A DNA stretch of 64,000 nt from CAWCBH01 sp963793785 (GTDB lineage Bacteria > Actinomycetota > Thermoleophilia > Solirubrobacterales > 70-9). The stretch is taken from positions 1,612,001-1,676,000 of the forward strand of contig CAWCBH010000003.1 of the NCBI GenBank assembly GCA_963793785.1, written 5' to 3'. The notes below the pieces were generated by a model that searched no databases, was not told the DNA's origin, and was given only the letters and a program-made list of their open reading frames with translations. The position numbers and the translations under genes are program-made. How positions within the stretch are numbered: the first letter of the stretch is position 1; every line of letters begins with the position of its first letter. Below are positions 1-10,423 of the stretch, piece after piece.

Positions 1-489
1 GGTGTTGCTGAATGGTTCGAGGTCAATCCTGTGGAGGGTCGGGGTCGAAAAGCGGACTCCGTCGCCCAAGAGCACCGGTAGGACATAGACCAGGATCTCG
101 TCGACGAGCCCTCGCTGCAGGCACTGGCTGGCCAGGTCGGCGCCGAGGATCTCCAGGTTCTTACCGCCCGCGGCGCTTAGCGCCGTGGCGACGGCTTCCG
201 CGATGTCACAGGTGAGGAATGTGACGTTCGGGTCCGGCTTGTCGGGAGGCTCGTGGGTGAGGACGAACTCGGCTCCGCCCTCGTAGTTGCGCTCCTCGTC
301 GGCCATCTGCCTGGCAGCCTCGTAGGTACCCCGGCCGATAAGCATCGCACCAGTGGCGGCCATGACTTCAGGGAATGCGTCGGCTGTCAAGAAATCGAAG
401 ATCCAGTCCATCGTGTGGCCGGGACCGGCGATGAAGCCGTCAAGCGACATCGCCCTGTTAACGACCACCTTGCCAGTGTCGGTGCCCAT
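1..489 (-). CDS. Dihydrofolate reductase-like (RibD C-terminal) family protein, 3' partial
   Basis: The reading frame stays open from an ATG at 489 to the window edge (163 codons, no stop seen). The N-terminus reads VVVNRAMSLDGFIAGPG, the typical opening of the dihydrofolate-reductase-like RibD C-terminal family, followed by a MLIGRGTYE segment and an LEILGADLASQCLQ segment, both usual in the NADPH-binding fold. A strong GGAAGGGAG ribosome site lies about 8 nt upstream and fixes the start. The substrate is unknown; members of this family are stand-alone reductases often labelled dihydrofolate reductase without proof. Only the last few residues should be missing. Confidence 0.85.
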   Translation of the reverse strand, partial: MGTDTGKVVVNRAMSLDGFIAGPGHTMDWIFDFLTADAFPEVMAATGAMLIGRGTYEAARQMADEERNYEGGAEFVLTHEPPDKPDPNVTFLTCDIAEAVATALSAAGGKNLEILGADLASQCLQRGLVDEILVYVLPVLLGDGVRFSTPTLHRIDLEPFSNT

Positions 490-626
490 ATCACGCGCTC
501 CCTTCCAGAATCTTGGGGCCCCGGGCTGAACCATAAGTCCGGCGGTGGGCTGGGCGAGGGCGAGGCTGAGGGCGGAGACGCTGCCTTCGGAGCATGAACG
601 CGCTCTCGAAACGCGCTTCCAATCTG

Positions 627-1364
627 TCAGTTAGTCGCCGAATCTCGGTCGGCGCGCCGCGCGATCAACAGGATTACGACCACGGCGCCTGCGGTCAGCA
701 GCAGGCCGACCACGAGCATCCCCAGGCCGACCCAGATCGCCCAGTCGAGCTTCACCGCGGCATCGGCTTCGACGTCGACGCCACGAGCCCCATCGGCATT
801 CATCACGACCACGGTCCAGCGGCCGAACTCGGCATCCCAGGTGAGCGTCTGCTCAACGGAGCCTTCCGACTGGGCGACCCAAAAACCCTGTTCGCCGGGT
901 GGCGTTCGCGGTCCACTGCCCTGATGCAACTCGAATTCGGGATTGTCGCCGTCAAAGGCGACCAACTCGTCGCGCAGGACGCCGCCGAGGTAGCGATCGA
1001 CGTCGCTGTCGCGCCCGATGCCGACAAACACGGGTTCCTGCCCATCGACCCGGACTCGAACCTCGCCGAGGATCTCGTCCGGGGCCCAATCGATCTCGTC
1101 TATGCGGAGGTCGATGTCCTCCGAGGTGATCGCATAGGTAGCGCTCTCGAGCTGCCGACGATCGGAGCTGAAGTAGCCGTCGTCGCGCTCGAAGGCGTAC
1201 GCAGCCAAGACGGCGATGCCACCGAGCAGCAGCGCTAGACCAATCAATCCCCCAATGCTGGCGAAGACCATCCCGATCACGCGAGCCGCCGTCCAGCTCG
1301 ATCGCTGTTGGGCCGGACTCGCCGCCGTGCTCGAGGTCGGACGTTGCTCGTCGCTTTCGGCCAT
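627..1364 (-). CDS. Hypothetical membrane protein with two transmembrane helices
   Basis: This 245-residue protein has a polar Ser/Thr-rich N-terminus, a hydrophobic helix near residues 28-56, an acidic domain of about 150 residues and a second helix near residues 208-236 followed by a basic RRADRD tail. The layout suggests a small extracytoplasmic domain held between two membrane helices. I do not recognise a family or catalytic motif. The large plus-strand frames over the same bases are GC-driven shadows. The start ATG overlaps the stop of a two-codon ORF (see the site at 1364-1383). Confidence 0.7.
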   Translation of the reverse strand: MAESDEQRPTSSTAASPAQQRSSWTAARVIGMVFASIGGLIGLALLLGGIAVLAAYAFERDDGYFSSDRRQLESATYAITSEDIDLRIDEIDWAPDEILGEVRVRVDGQEPVFVGIGRDSDVDRYLGGVLRDELVAFDGDNPEFELHQGSGPRTPPGEQGFWVAQSEGSVEQTLTWDAEFGRWTVVVMNADGARGVDVEADAAVKLDWAIWVGLGMLVVGLLLTAGAVVVILLIARRADRDSATN

Positions 1365-1383
1365 CAGGTCATCGGCGACGCTA
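1364..1383 (-). promoter_or_regulatory. Possible -10 element and two-codon upstream ORF before the membrane protein
   Basis: Reading the minus strand, TAGCGT (1383-1378) is followed after 5 nt by ATG ACC TGA (1372-1364). The A of this TGA is also the first base of the ATG that starts the 245-residue protein. If the hexamer is a -10 box, the transcript would begin at or near the tiny ORF, so reinitiation at the TGATG junction would start the real gene. This is inferred from spacing alone. Confidence 0.35.
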
Positions 1384-1438
1384 ACCGTGCCACGAGGCGC
1401 ATGTCAACTCTCGGTCCTCCCCCTGCTCAGAACGTGGT

Positions 1439-2395
1439 TCAGCCGGAGCCTCTCAGCAGCGCGATCCAGACCCCTGAGAGGGACGCCGGTCGCCAACCGG
1501 AGATCCCGCGGACCGAGCGCTCGAAGCCGACGGCGCTGCCGCGAGGGGCGCCCGATGCGGAGAACAACGGGTCGATGCGCAGCTCCGCCACCTGCTGCGC
1601 GGAGAGGTCCGCGGCCACCCGGATTCTGCCGCTGCGCAGTCGCCGCAGGCGCTCGCCGCGGTCAGCGACGACCCGGAAGCGGATCCGATCCAACGCCGGG
1701 CCGAGGCCCAGGGGGCTCCCCCACCAGCGCTGGTGCCGGGCCACGGTCACCGTCGCCAGGTCGCGGCCGCCGAGCTCGAACGGACCCGTTCCGGCCTCCC
1801 GCACCCGGGACAGATCGGCGCCGGCGCCGCTCGCGACCGTCAGCGCAGCCGGAGAGACAATCCCCAGCCGCGGGTCTGCGAGCCGGGAGGGAAGGTCGGG
1901 GATCGGATTCGCGAAGATCATCCGCACCCGCAGCGGCGTCGGCGCATCGGCGGCGGCCAACCCGGGCAGCAGACGCACCCCCTCCGCGACGGTTCGCCAG
2001 CGGCTGACATTGGCGAGCACGGCGCCGGCGTTGAACGGCGAGCCGTCCTGAAAGCGGACCCCGGCTCGAAGCTGAAAGCTCCAGACCCGGAAGTCGCCGG
2101 ACGGGCTCCATCGCAGGGCCAGCCCGCGGCGATCGTTGCCCTCGCCGTAGGGGCCGTCGAGGCTCTCGACCAGGGGCTCGAAGAGCTGGCGGGCGACGAC
2201 CTGCGCCGAGCCGCTGCTCGCCCGCAGCGGGTCGAGGCTGCCGGGATCGACCGCGATCGCGAAGACCAGCTCTCCCCCGCCGCCGGGATCGGCGACGCTC
2301 TCGCCGGAGAAGCGCGTCGCCCCTTCGCCACCGCAGCCAGGAAGCGCCGCCGCGAGCAGGACCGCGACCCCGATGCCGCGAAGCCCGCGTCCCAT
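1439..2395 (-). CDS. Short ABC transporter substrate-binding lipoprotein (family 5-like)
   Basis: The N-terminus is a lipoprotein signal with lipobox LPGC (Cys 21). The rest resembles extracellular solute-binding family 5 proteins: a GGELVFAIAVDPGSLDPLRA start, a FQLRAGVRFQDGSPFNA segment and a GTGPFEL segment. Those motifs belong to the first half of dipeptide/oligopeptide-binding proteins. At 318 residues it is well short of the usual 500 or so and ends soon after the first lobe, so it may be truncated or a specialised short form. It starts 8 nt after secG; no permease or ATPase gene is nearby. Confidence 0.7.
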   Translation of the reverse strand: MGRGLRGIGVAVLLAAALPGCGGEGATRFSGESVADPGGGGELVFAIAVDPGSLDPLRASSGSAQVVARQLFEPLVESLDGPYGEGNDRRGLALRWSPSGDFRVWSFQLRAGVRFQDGSPFNAGAVLANVSRWRTVAEGVRLLPGLAAADAPTPLRVRMIFANPIPDLPSRLADPRLGIVSPAALTVASGAGADLSRVREAGTGPFELGGRDLATVTVARHQRWWGSPLGLGPALDRIRFRVVADRGERLRRLRSGRIRVAADLSAQQVAELRIDPLFSASGAPRGSAVGFERSVRGISGWRPASLSGVWIALLRGSG

Positions 2396-2403
2396 CGCGC
2401 CGC

Positions 2404-2631
2404 CTATTCGATCTTCAGGAGGACGAAGGTGTTGAGGACGAAGAGGATCGCGAAGAAGATCGTCGCCCGGTCGAGATTCTGCTCGACCATCGAGCCGCCG
2501 CCGAATGAGCTGCCGCCGCCGCCGATTCCGAAGGCGCCGGAAAGCCCGGCGTCCTTGCCCGAATGCAGAAGCACCAGGAAGATCAGGACCACCGATATGA
2601 CGACTTGGATGACGGCCAGGATGGCGAACAC
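2404..2631 (-). CDS. secG: Preprotein translocase subunit SecG
   Basis: This is a 75-residue protein with two hydrophobic helices (about residues 2-22 and 57-73) separated by a Gly/Ser-rich loop (AFGIGGGGSSFGGGS) and followed by LLKIE. That topology, length and glycine-rich loop are characteristic of SecG, the small accessory subunit of the SecYEG channel. Translation starts at GTG 2631; a TAAACT hexamer lies 7 nt upstream, with no Shine-Dalgarno, so the mRNA may be leaderless. It sits between a CcmI-like gene and a lipoprotein gene, all on the minus strand. Confidence 0.92.
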   Translation of the reverse strand: MFAILAVIQVVISVVLIFLVLLHSGKDAGLSGAFGIGGGGSSFGGGSMVEQNLDRATIFFAILFVLNTFVLLKIE

Positions 2632-2638
2632 GGCCGCC

Positions 2639-2644
2639 AGTTTA
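2639..2644 (-). promoter_or_regulatory. Putative -10 box of secG (leaderless layout)
   Basis: TAAACT on the minus strand ends 7 nt before the GTG start of secG, which would put the transcription start at or within a base or two of the start codon. There is no recognisable -35 element and no Shine-Dalgarno sequence. Confidence 0.45.
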
Positions 2645-2649
2645 GAGAG

Positions 2650-2919
2650 TTAGCGGCGCAGCTCCTCGAGCCGATCGAGGATCTCGATCGCCTCCCGGCG
2701 CAGCTCGGCGTCCTGGCGCTTGAAGTCCTCCTCGGAGAGCTTGCCCGCCGCGTGGTCGAGCTGGGTGTCGCGGATCTCGCGGTACTTGGCCTCCTTGCGG
2801 GCCTCGAGGTCGGCGAGGCGCGGATCCTCCAGCTCGCCTTCCTCGCGGTCGGAGAACAGCGGCCGGAGGACGAAGGCAGCCACGAGAGCGAGCAGAATTG
2901 CGCCGAACAGGACTTCCAC
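2650..2919 (-). CDS. CcmI-like cytochrome c biogenesis protein (short form)
   Basis: From GTG 2919 this gives 89 residues: one N-terminal membrane helix (EVLFGAILLALVAAFVLRPL) and a charged coiled-coil-like tail with LEARKEAKYREIRDTQLDH and GKLSEEDF. This matches the N-terminal helix and charged segment of CcmI-type proteins without the TPR domain. The GTG lies 15 nt after the ccmF stop, which supports this start over the longer in-frame extension to 3060 that would run inside ccmF. In System I, CcmI helps present apocytochrome to the haem lyase; membership here rests on position and the helix plus coil pattern. Confidence 0.65.
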   Translation of the reverse strand: MEVLFGAILLALVAAFVLRPLFSDREEGELEDPRLADLEARKEAKYREIRDTQLDHAAGKLSEEDFKRQDAELRREAIEILDRLEELRR

Positions 2920-2933
2920 CCGCGAGACCCGGC

Positions 2934-5142
<2,209 letters not shown>

Positions 5143-5150
<8 letters not shown>

Positions 5151-5544
5151 TCTTCTCCTCCGTGAACTTCGACGGGCACTTGGTCACCAGCGTGTCGCGC
5201 TCGCCGACGAAGGTCCCGTCGCGGACCTGGCCGGTGAGGATGATCTCGCGGCCGCCCCGAAACGGGTCCGGGACCGTGCCCCGGTAGGAGACCGGGATCG
5301 ACGCCGAGGTGTCGTCGCGGTCGGCGACCCTGAACTGCAGCGCCGTCCCGTCCTGGCGCACGCTGCCCGTGACCACCCGGCCTGTGAGGTCGTATCTCTC
5401 CCCCGTGGTCGCGGTCAGCAGCTGCGACGGCTGCTTGGCCTCGGTGGAGGCGGTGAACGACGTGTAGACGAGAGCCGCGGCCAGCAGCACGGCCGCCCCG
5501 AGGGCGACGAAGAGCCTGATCTTGCGCTTTCGATCCGGATCCAC
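5143..5544 (-). CDS. ccmE: Cytochrome c maturation haem chaperone CcmE
   Basis: This 133-residue protein has one N-terminal membrane anchor (about residues 10-27) and an OB-fold-like domain with YDLTGRVVTGSV, FRVADRD, VSYRGTVPDPFRGG and LTGQV segments, all typical of CcmE. In classical CcmE, haem is bound by His in an HxxxY motif; here the equivalent C-terminal site reads CPSKF, so Cys replaces His as in the CxxxY variant of some bacteria and archaea, and Phe replaces the Tyr. The start is GTG 5544. The gene overlaps the 5' end of ccmF, which implies coupled translation. Confidence 0.88.
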
Positions 5545-5611
5545 GGCCAGCTTGGATTATCGCAAGCCGCCGCGCGCGTCCTCGGCGCGGGTTCTGGAAG
5601 AATCGCCGGCC

Positions 5612-6316
5612 GTGACAGCAGAGCCCGTCCTCCTGATCACCGGGGCGAGCAGCGGGATCGGCGCGGCGACCGCGCGAGCGTCGGCGCCGACTCACCGCCT
5701 GGTCCTGGCAGCGCGGCGCCTGGAGCCGATGCGGGAGCTGGCAGCCGAGCTCGGCGGCGAGGAGCGGGCGCTGGCGATCGAATGCGATGTCACCGAGCCC
5801 GATCAGGTCGAGGCGATGGTCGCCGCCGCACTGGAGCATTTCGGCCGCATCGACGCCGTCTTCGCCAACGCCGGCTTCGGCGCCAGCCGCGGCTTTCTCG
5901 AGGAGTCGGTCGAGCATTGGCGGGCGATGATCCTCACCAACGTCTACGGGGTCGCGCTGACGATCCGCGCCACCCTCCCCCACCTGCTCGAGCGCGGCGA
6001 CGGGCACTTCTTGATCACCAGCTCGGTCGCCGGCCGCCGGGCGCTGCCGGGTTCGCTCTACTCGGCGACCAAGTGGGCGGTGACCGCGATCGGCGAGGCG
6101 CTTCGCTCGGAGCTGCGCCAGATGCACGACAACACCGCGATCCGGGTGACGCTGATCGAGCCCGGGATGGTCGACACGCCGTTCTTCGAGCAGCGCCCGG
6201 GCGAGCGGGCGCTGCGCGACACAGACGTCGCCGCGGCGGTGACCTACGCGCTCGAGCAGCCCGCGGGCGTCGACGTGAACGAGATCCTGATCCGCCCCAC
6301 GCAACAGGCGACCTGA
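5612..6316 (+). CDS. SDR family NAD(P)-dependent oxidoreductase
   Basis: This is a classical short-chain dehydrogenase of 234 residues. It shows the cofactor-binding TGASSGIG (residues 8-15), ANAG near residue 87, and the catalytic Ser followed by YSATK (Tyr-x-x-x-Lys) near residues 150-154. GTG 5612 places TGASSGIG at the usual distance from the N-terminus; the longer frame upstream adds a basic leader without homology and overlaps the divergent ccmE promoter region. The substrate cannot be deduced. It converges on a broken secreted-protein gene across a GC-rich hairpin. Confidence 0.9.
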   Translation: MTAEPVLLITGASSGIGAATARASAPTHRLVLAARRLEPMRELAAELGGEERALAIECDVTEPDQVEAMVAAALEHFGRIDAVFANAGFGASRGFLEESVEHWRAMILTNVYGVALTIRATLPHLLERGDGHFLITSSVAGRRALPGSLYSATKWAVTAIGEALRSELRQMHDNTAIRVTLIEPGMVDTPFFEQRPGERALRDTDVAAAVTYALEQPAGVDVNEILIRPTQQAT

Positions 6317-6342
6317 GCAGTGCGCCGCTGGCAGGAGGCGGC

Positions 6343-6371
6343 GGGCGGCCGCCGGATCACGACGGCCGCCC
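6343..6371. terminator. Inverted repeat between convergent genes, likely bidirectional terminator
   Basis: A perfect 9-bp stem (GGGCGGCCG at 6343-6351 with CGGCCGCCC at 6363-6371) encloses an 11-nt loop. It sits between the stop of the SDR gene and the stop of the secreted-protein gene, where a terminator for both is expected. No U-tract follows, which is common in very GC-rich genomes. Confidence 0.55.
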
Positions 6372-6381
6372 CCCGCGATGC

Positions 6382-6847
6382 TCAGTAGCGCGCGTTGCCG
6401 GTCACCGTTGCGGTGACCAGGCCGTCGGTCGCAAAGGTTCCGTCTGGTCTGGAGCTGACCCGTGACGCCCTCTGAACTTGCCGGTTCCGCCGGTGTAGCG
6501 GGCGGTGCCGGTGAAGGTGGCGGTGCTGTCGGGCTGCAGGGTGAAGTTGAGCGTGCCGGCGCCCCGCTGCAGGCCGGCGCCGTACCAGACCTTGAATTGA
6601 GCGCCACCTTGTTGCCGCCGGCGCTGCTGGTGCGCAGGATGGCGGCGCCCTCTCCCAGCCGCGCGGTCGTGGAGGAGACCAGGCGTAGATGTCGACGTGC
6701 CGCTGGTCTCGACGACGATCGACACTTCAGCGTCGAATTGACGGCGTGGTTTCGATTCGGGGTGCCGGCCTGCGCCAGCGGCAGCGCCGTGACCAGCACC
6801 GCGATCGCGACGATCGCCAGCAAGACCTTGACAAGACTTCTCCTCAT
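6382..6847 (-). pseudogene. Broken small secreted protein, function unknown
   Basis: The N-terminus is a clear signal peptide (MRRSLVKVLLAIVAIAVLVT with a LAQA cleavage region). Beyond it the coherent protein moves between frames: VVETSGTSTSTP, then GEGAAILRTSSAGGNKVALN, then KVWYGAGLQRGAGTLNFTLQ and GTARYTGGTGKFR, then GTFATDGLVTATVTGNARY and a stop at 6382. The composition (Thr/Gly, alternating hydrophobics) suggests an extracellular beta-sandwich of about 150 residues. At least three indels are needed. It could be a decayed gene or sequencing error; I do not recognise a family. Confidence 0.55.
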
Positions 6848-6915
6848 GTGCCCTCCTTCATTGCCCCCTGGATCGAGCCGATCCTAGGCTCGGGCAAATC
6901 GGGCCAGCATCACGA

Positions 6916-7962
6916 TTAGTGGGTTTCCCGCTGCGCCCCGCCCGAGCCGAGGAACCAGCGAACCAGGCGCCAGTAGGCGCGCAGCGCCGGCCGGACCGGG
7001 AAGCCGCGCACGAGACCCGGCAGGAACGGCGAGTCGAGGTCCGGGGTGAGCCATGCAGCGAGGCTGCCGGCGCTGACCGCCCGTTGCGCCTGCACCTGGC
7101 GCCGCTCGCGCAGCAGCCGCGGCGTCCAGCGCAGCACGTCGAGAATCGCCAGCAGCTTCTGCCGTCCCCAGCCGCCGGCGAACGCGGCCGGGATCAGGGC
7201 CAGCTCGGTGAGCAGGAGCGCCGGCGCCAGCAACACCAGCAGCGACGCCGGGTAGACCCTGATCAGAAAGGCCCAGCGGTTGCGCTCCAGCCAGCGCCAC
7301 TTCTGCGGCCGGCCTCCGAACTCGTACTCGTGGTCGACCACCGCCGAAGGCTCCAGACCGACCTGGCCGCCGCCGAGGCGGATCCGAAACGAGAGGTCGA
7401 TGTCCTCGTGGTAGAGGAAGAACTGCGGCGGGAATCCACCCAGCCGGCGCCAGACCGGCATCGGGACCGCCAGGCAGGCCCCGGATGCGGCCGGGACCTG
7501 GCGCGGCTCCAGCCCCTCCGGCAACGGCTGCCCGTGCCCGCCCGCCCAGGCGATGCCGGTGAAGTGAACCGGGTTCCCGAGCGTGTTGACCCGGCTCGCC
7601 CCCTCGCAGGCAACGAGCGCCATCCAGGCTTCCCATCCCCTCCCGTCGGCCAGCGGCCTGCGGATCGCCTCGCCGAAGCCGGGCAGCGGCATCGCGTCGG
7701 GGTTGAGGATCACCAGCAGGTCGCCGGCGGCGGCTTCCGCGCCGAGGTTGCAGCCGGCGGCAAAGCCGCGGTTCCCGTCCAGCTCGATCATCCGCGCGGC
7801 CGGAGCGAGCTCAGCGACAACCGCCTTGGTCTCGTCGCCGGAGCCGTTGTCGACGACGATCAGCTCGTCGTCGCCCTGCAGCTCCCCCGCCAAGGCCGGA
7901 AGGGTTCGGCGCAGCTCGGCGGCCGAGTCGTACGAGACGATCACGACCGAGAGGCGCGGCAT
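6916..7962 (-). CDS. Glycosyltransferase family 2 (rhamnosyltransferase-like)
   Basis: This 348-residue protein opens with LSVVIVSYDSAAELRRTLPA, the GT-A nucleotide-sugar fold, and carries DELIVVDNGSGD and an NPDA motif (DxD equivalent) near residue 88. LYHEDIDLSFRIRLGGG is the acceptor/catalytic-base region typical of GT2 rhamnosyl- and galactofuranosyltransferases. A hydrophobic stretch near residues 235-260 suggests membrane association. It lies at the left end of the glycan locus and ends 1 nt from the zinc-ribbon gene upstream. Sugar donor unknown. Confidence 0.88.
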   Translation of the reverse strand: MPRLSVVIVSYDSAAELRRTLPALAGELQGDDELIVVDNGSGDETKAVVAELAPAARMIELDGNRGFAAGCNLGAEAAAGDLLVILNPDAMPLPGFGEAIRRPLADGRGWEAWMALVACEGASRVNTLGNPVHFTGIAWAGGHGQPLPEGLEPRQVPAASGACLAVPMPVWRRLGGFPPQFFLYHEDIDLSFRIRLGGGQVGLEPSAVVDHEYEFGGRPQKWRWLERNRWAFLIRVYPASLLVLLAPALLLTELALIPAAFAGGWGRQKLLAILDVLRWTPRLLRERRQVQAQRAVSAGSLAAWLTPDLDSPFLPGLVRGFPVRPALRAYWRLVRWFLGSGGAQRETH

Positions 7963-8094
7963 CTAGTGCTGCTTGAACCAGCCCGACAGAAGCGAGCTCC
8001 AGGCCCGCTTTCCGCAGCGGGGGCACTTGCCCAGCCAGCGCACCGTCGCGCCGCAGTTGCGGCAGGCGGGCTTGGATGCGACGACGGCTTTCAC
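7963..8094 (-). CDS. Stand-alone small zinc-ribbon protein
   Basis: From GTG 8094 the product has 43 residues and is little more than one treble-clef/zinc-ribbon: CRNC, VRWLGKCPRC, GKRAW. The pattern CxxC-WxGKCPxC closely resembles the N-terminal zinc finger of RadA/Sms, but no ATPase follows. A TAACGT hexamer lies 8 nt upstream of this GTG, supporting this start over a longer in-frame one. It directly precedes the GT2 gene on the same strand. Function unknown; a nucleic-acid or protein-binding adaptor is possible. Confidence 0.6.
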   Translation of the reverse strand: MKAVVASKPACRNCGATVRWLGKCPRCGKRAWSSLLSGWFKQH

Positions 8095-8102
8095 AGGCCG
8101 CA

Positions 8103-8108
8103 ACGTTA
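8103..8108 (-). promoter_or_regulatory. Putative -10 box of the zinc-ribbon gene (leaderless layout)
   Basis: TAACGT on the minus strand, 8 nt before GTG 8094. No Shine-Dalgarno sequence is present between them. Confidence 0.4.
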
Positions 8109-8172
8109 GCTTCACTCGGCGGCCGGCCCAATGCTGATGTGGTGGCGTACCCTCGGCGAGCGCTTGGCTGGC

Positions 8173-8940
8173 GTGGACGAGAACAGGGCGGTCTGGCAAG
8201 GGTGGGACTGGTCCGCAGCGGGAGAGGAGTGGTCGGCTTCTTGGGGCGGCACGACGCTCTGGTCGGCGCCCTGCTGCCGCGCATCCATACCTTCCTCCCG
8301 CCGGCACGATCTCGAGATCGCCCCGGGCTACGGCCGCTGGACCCAGTACCTAAAGGACGCCTGTGAGCGGCTGGTGATCGTCGACCTCGCGGACAACTGC
8401 ATCGAGCATGCCGGCAGCGGTTCGCCGACGCCTCCAACATCGAGTTCCACGTCAACGACGGCCGCTCGCTGGAGATGGTCGCCGACGGCTCGATCGACTT
8501 CGCCTTCAGCTTCGACTCGCTGGTCCACGCCGATGCCGACGTCCTCGACGCATACCTGTCACAGCTCCGGCACAAGCTGAGCCCGACGGCGCCGGGTTCA
8601 TCCATCACTCGAACGCCGGCCGTTACCGGCCTTGACCGCGATCGCGCGCGAACGCCCGAAACGCTGCGGCGTCGCTGGTCAAGGCGGAGTCCTGGTCGAC
8701 ATCTTCGCCTGGCGAGCGGAGCCGTGACCGCGGACCGTTTCGCCTCGTCGTGCGAACGCGCCGGACTCGCCTGTATCTCCAGGAGGAGATCAACTGGGAG
8801 CACGGCCCGTGGCTGACCGACGCGTTGTCGGTGTTCACGCCCCGTGGCTCGCGCGGGACCGCGGCAGGAGCTGTTCGCAACCGGCGGTTCAGAGGCGAAG
8901 CCGACGGCGAGCGGCCCCTCTACGGCGCGTCTCCCGCAAC
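8173..8940 (+). pseudogene. Class I SAM-dependent methyltransferase (frameshifted)
   Basis: Frame by frame the protein reads as a methyltransferase: an N-terminus with ENRAVWQGWDWSAAGEEWS, motif I LEIAPGYGRWTQYLKD, post-I ERLVIVDLADNCIEH, FHVNDGRSLEMVADGSIDFAFSFDSLVHADADVL (motif II region), then a C-terminal INWEHGPWLTDALSVFTPRGSR. The family acts on small molecules or glycans with S-adenosylmethionine. At least four indels interrupt it. It is the first of several methyltransferases in the glycan locus, so a sugar O-methyltransferase is likely. Start GTG 8173 is a best guess, and the 3' end is uncertain by tens of bases. Confidence 0.6.
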
Positions 8941-9026
8941 CGCGCGATGCTCCGGCGCGCGCTGCCCGCCGCGCCGCCCGATCCCGACCCTTCGCGCCCG
9001 GCTCGACCGCCGCCGCAATCCGCACC

Positions 9027-9697
9027 ATGGTCAAGGTCTTCGGGCTGACTTGAGGCGCCCCGTCGCGCGCCTCTACCACTAGGACCTCGATCCTGAAGAC
9101 CGGCAACTTCGCGACCCTCCTGGGCGGGCGTGCCGATCTGGCAGAGCCGCTCGACCTCTGGACGATCCAGGAGACGATCTCCGAGGTGCGGCCCGGCGCT
9201 GCTGATCGAGACCGGCACCCTCGCGGCGGCTCGGCGCTGTTCTACGCGGACCTCATGGATGTGCTCGGCACCGGCCGGGTGCTGACGATCGACATCGTCG
9301 GCCCCACGACCTCGACCATCAGCGGATCAGTTCCTGCACGGCAGCTCGACCGACGCCGGAGATCGTCGAGCGGGTGCGCGGGCGGCCGATGCGGCCGAGG
9401 GCCCGGTGATGGTGATCCTGGACGGCAATCATGCCCGCGACCACGTGGCGCAGGAGCTGGAGCTCTAGCGCCGCTGGTCACGCCCGGCAGCTTCCTGCTC
9501 AGCCAGGACGGGATCATCGACAAGCTCTGGATCTTCCGCGACACCCGTCCCGGCCCGCTGGGCGCGAACCGCGACTTCCTCGCCGCCATCCCGAATTCGA
9601 GCACGACCGGGAGCGAAACGAGCGCTTCAGCCTCACCCACCATCCCCTCGGCTGGATGCGACGCCGGTCGACTGAGCCTGAAGTGCCGGTCCGATGA
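9027..9697 (+). pseudogene. CmcI-like (cephalosporin hydroxylase family) O-methyltransferase, frameshifted
   Basis: Assembled across frames: LDLWTIQETI, then IETGTLAGGSALFYADLMDVLGTGRV, then LHGSSTDAEIVERV, VMVILDGNHARDHVAQELELYAPLVTPGSFLL and a C-terminal HPEFEHDRERNERFSLTHHPLGW. This order is diagnostic of the CmcI/cephalosporin-hydroxylase family, which includes rhamnosyl O-methyltransferases. VILDGNHARDH corresponds to the metal/substrate-binding DSDHxxxH site, with Gly-Asn replacing Ser-Asp. Several indels break it. Its TGA overlaps the ATG of the next methyltransferase (ATGA at 9694), so the pair is translationally coupled. Confidence 0.65.
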
Positions 9698-10423
9698 CCG
9701 CAAGGAGGAGGATCGACCGAGTCGCGCGGGCCGGTTCGTCATCGACCGCCCAGGGACATCCACACGGCGACTCCCTGGCACCGATATTGCGCATTACGTC
9801 AGGACCCTGCCGCGCCGTCTGGGGGCGCTGGCCGAGGAACTGGGCTGCCGCCTTCGGGCGGCCGGGTGCTCGACTACGGCTGCGCCGACGTGCCGTACCG
9901 CGACCTCTTCCCCGCCGACGTCGACTACGTCGGCCGCCGATCTGCCCGGGCAACCCGAAGCCACGCTCGAGCTGGCCGGACGGCACCGTCCCCGTCGAGG
10001 ACGCGAGCTTCGACGCGGTGCTCTCGACCCAGGTGCTCGAGCACGTCGACGGACCCGGCGCTCTACCTCGCCGAGTGCTTCCGGGTGCTGCGGCCCGGCG
10101 GGCGGATGCTGCTCTCCACCCACGGGGTCATGGTCTACCACCCCGACCCGGACGACTACTGGCGCTGGACCTGCGCCGGCCTGCGGCGCGCGGTCGAGGC
10201 GGCCGGCTTCGAGATGGATGCGCTTCGAGGGGATGATCGGGCTCGCCGCCACCGGCCTGCAGCTGCTCCAGGACGCGATCTATTGGCGCCTGCCGCGCGC
10301 TGCTCCGTCCGCTGTTCGCGCTCGTCATCCAGGCGCTGATCGCGCTCGCCGACCGGCTCCAGGCGCAGGCGAAGCCGCGACCTCAACGCGTCGGTGTTCG
10401 CGCTCGTGGCCGCCAAGCCGTGA
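9694..10423 (+). pseudogene. SAM-dependent methyltransferase (type 11), frameshifted
   Basis: The protein read across frames contains motif I VLDYGCADVPYRDLFPADVDYVG, VPVEDASFDAVLSTQVLEHV (motif II, type 11 signature) and CFRVLRPGGRMLLSTHGVMVYHPDPDDYWRWTCAGLRR, which is common in methyltransferases of polysaccharide clusters. The C-terminus returns to one frame at FALVAAKP before a TGA at 10421. GTG of the next gene overlaps this stop (GTGA). At least five indels are present. A sugar or lipid-linked glycan is the likely acceptor, inferred from context. Confidence 0.65.
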
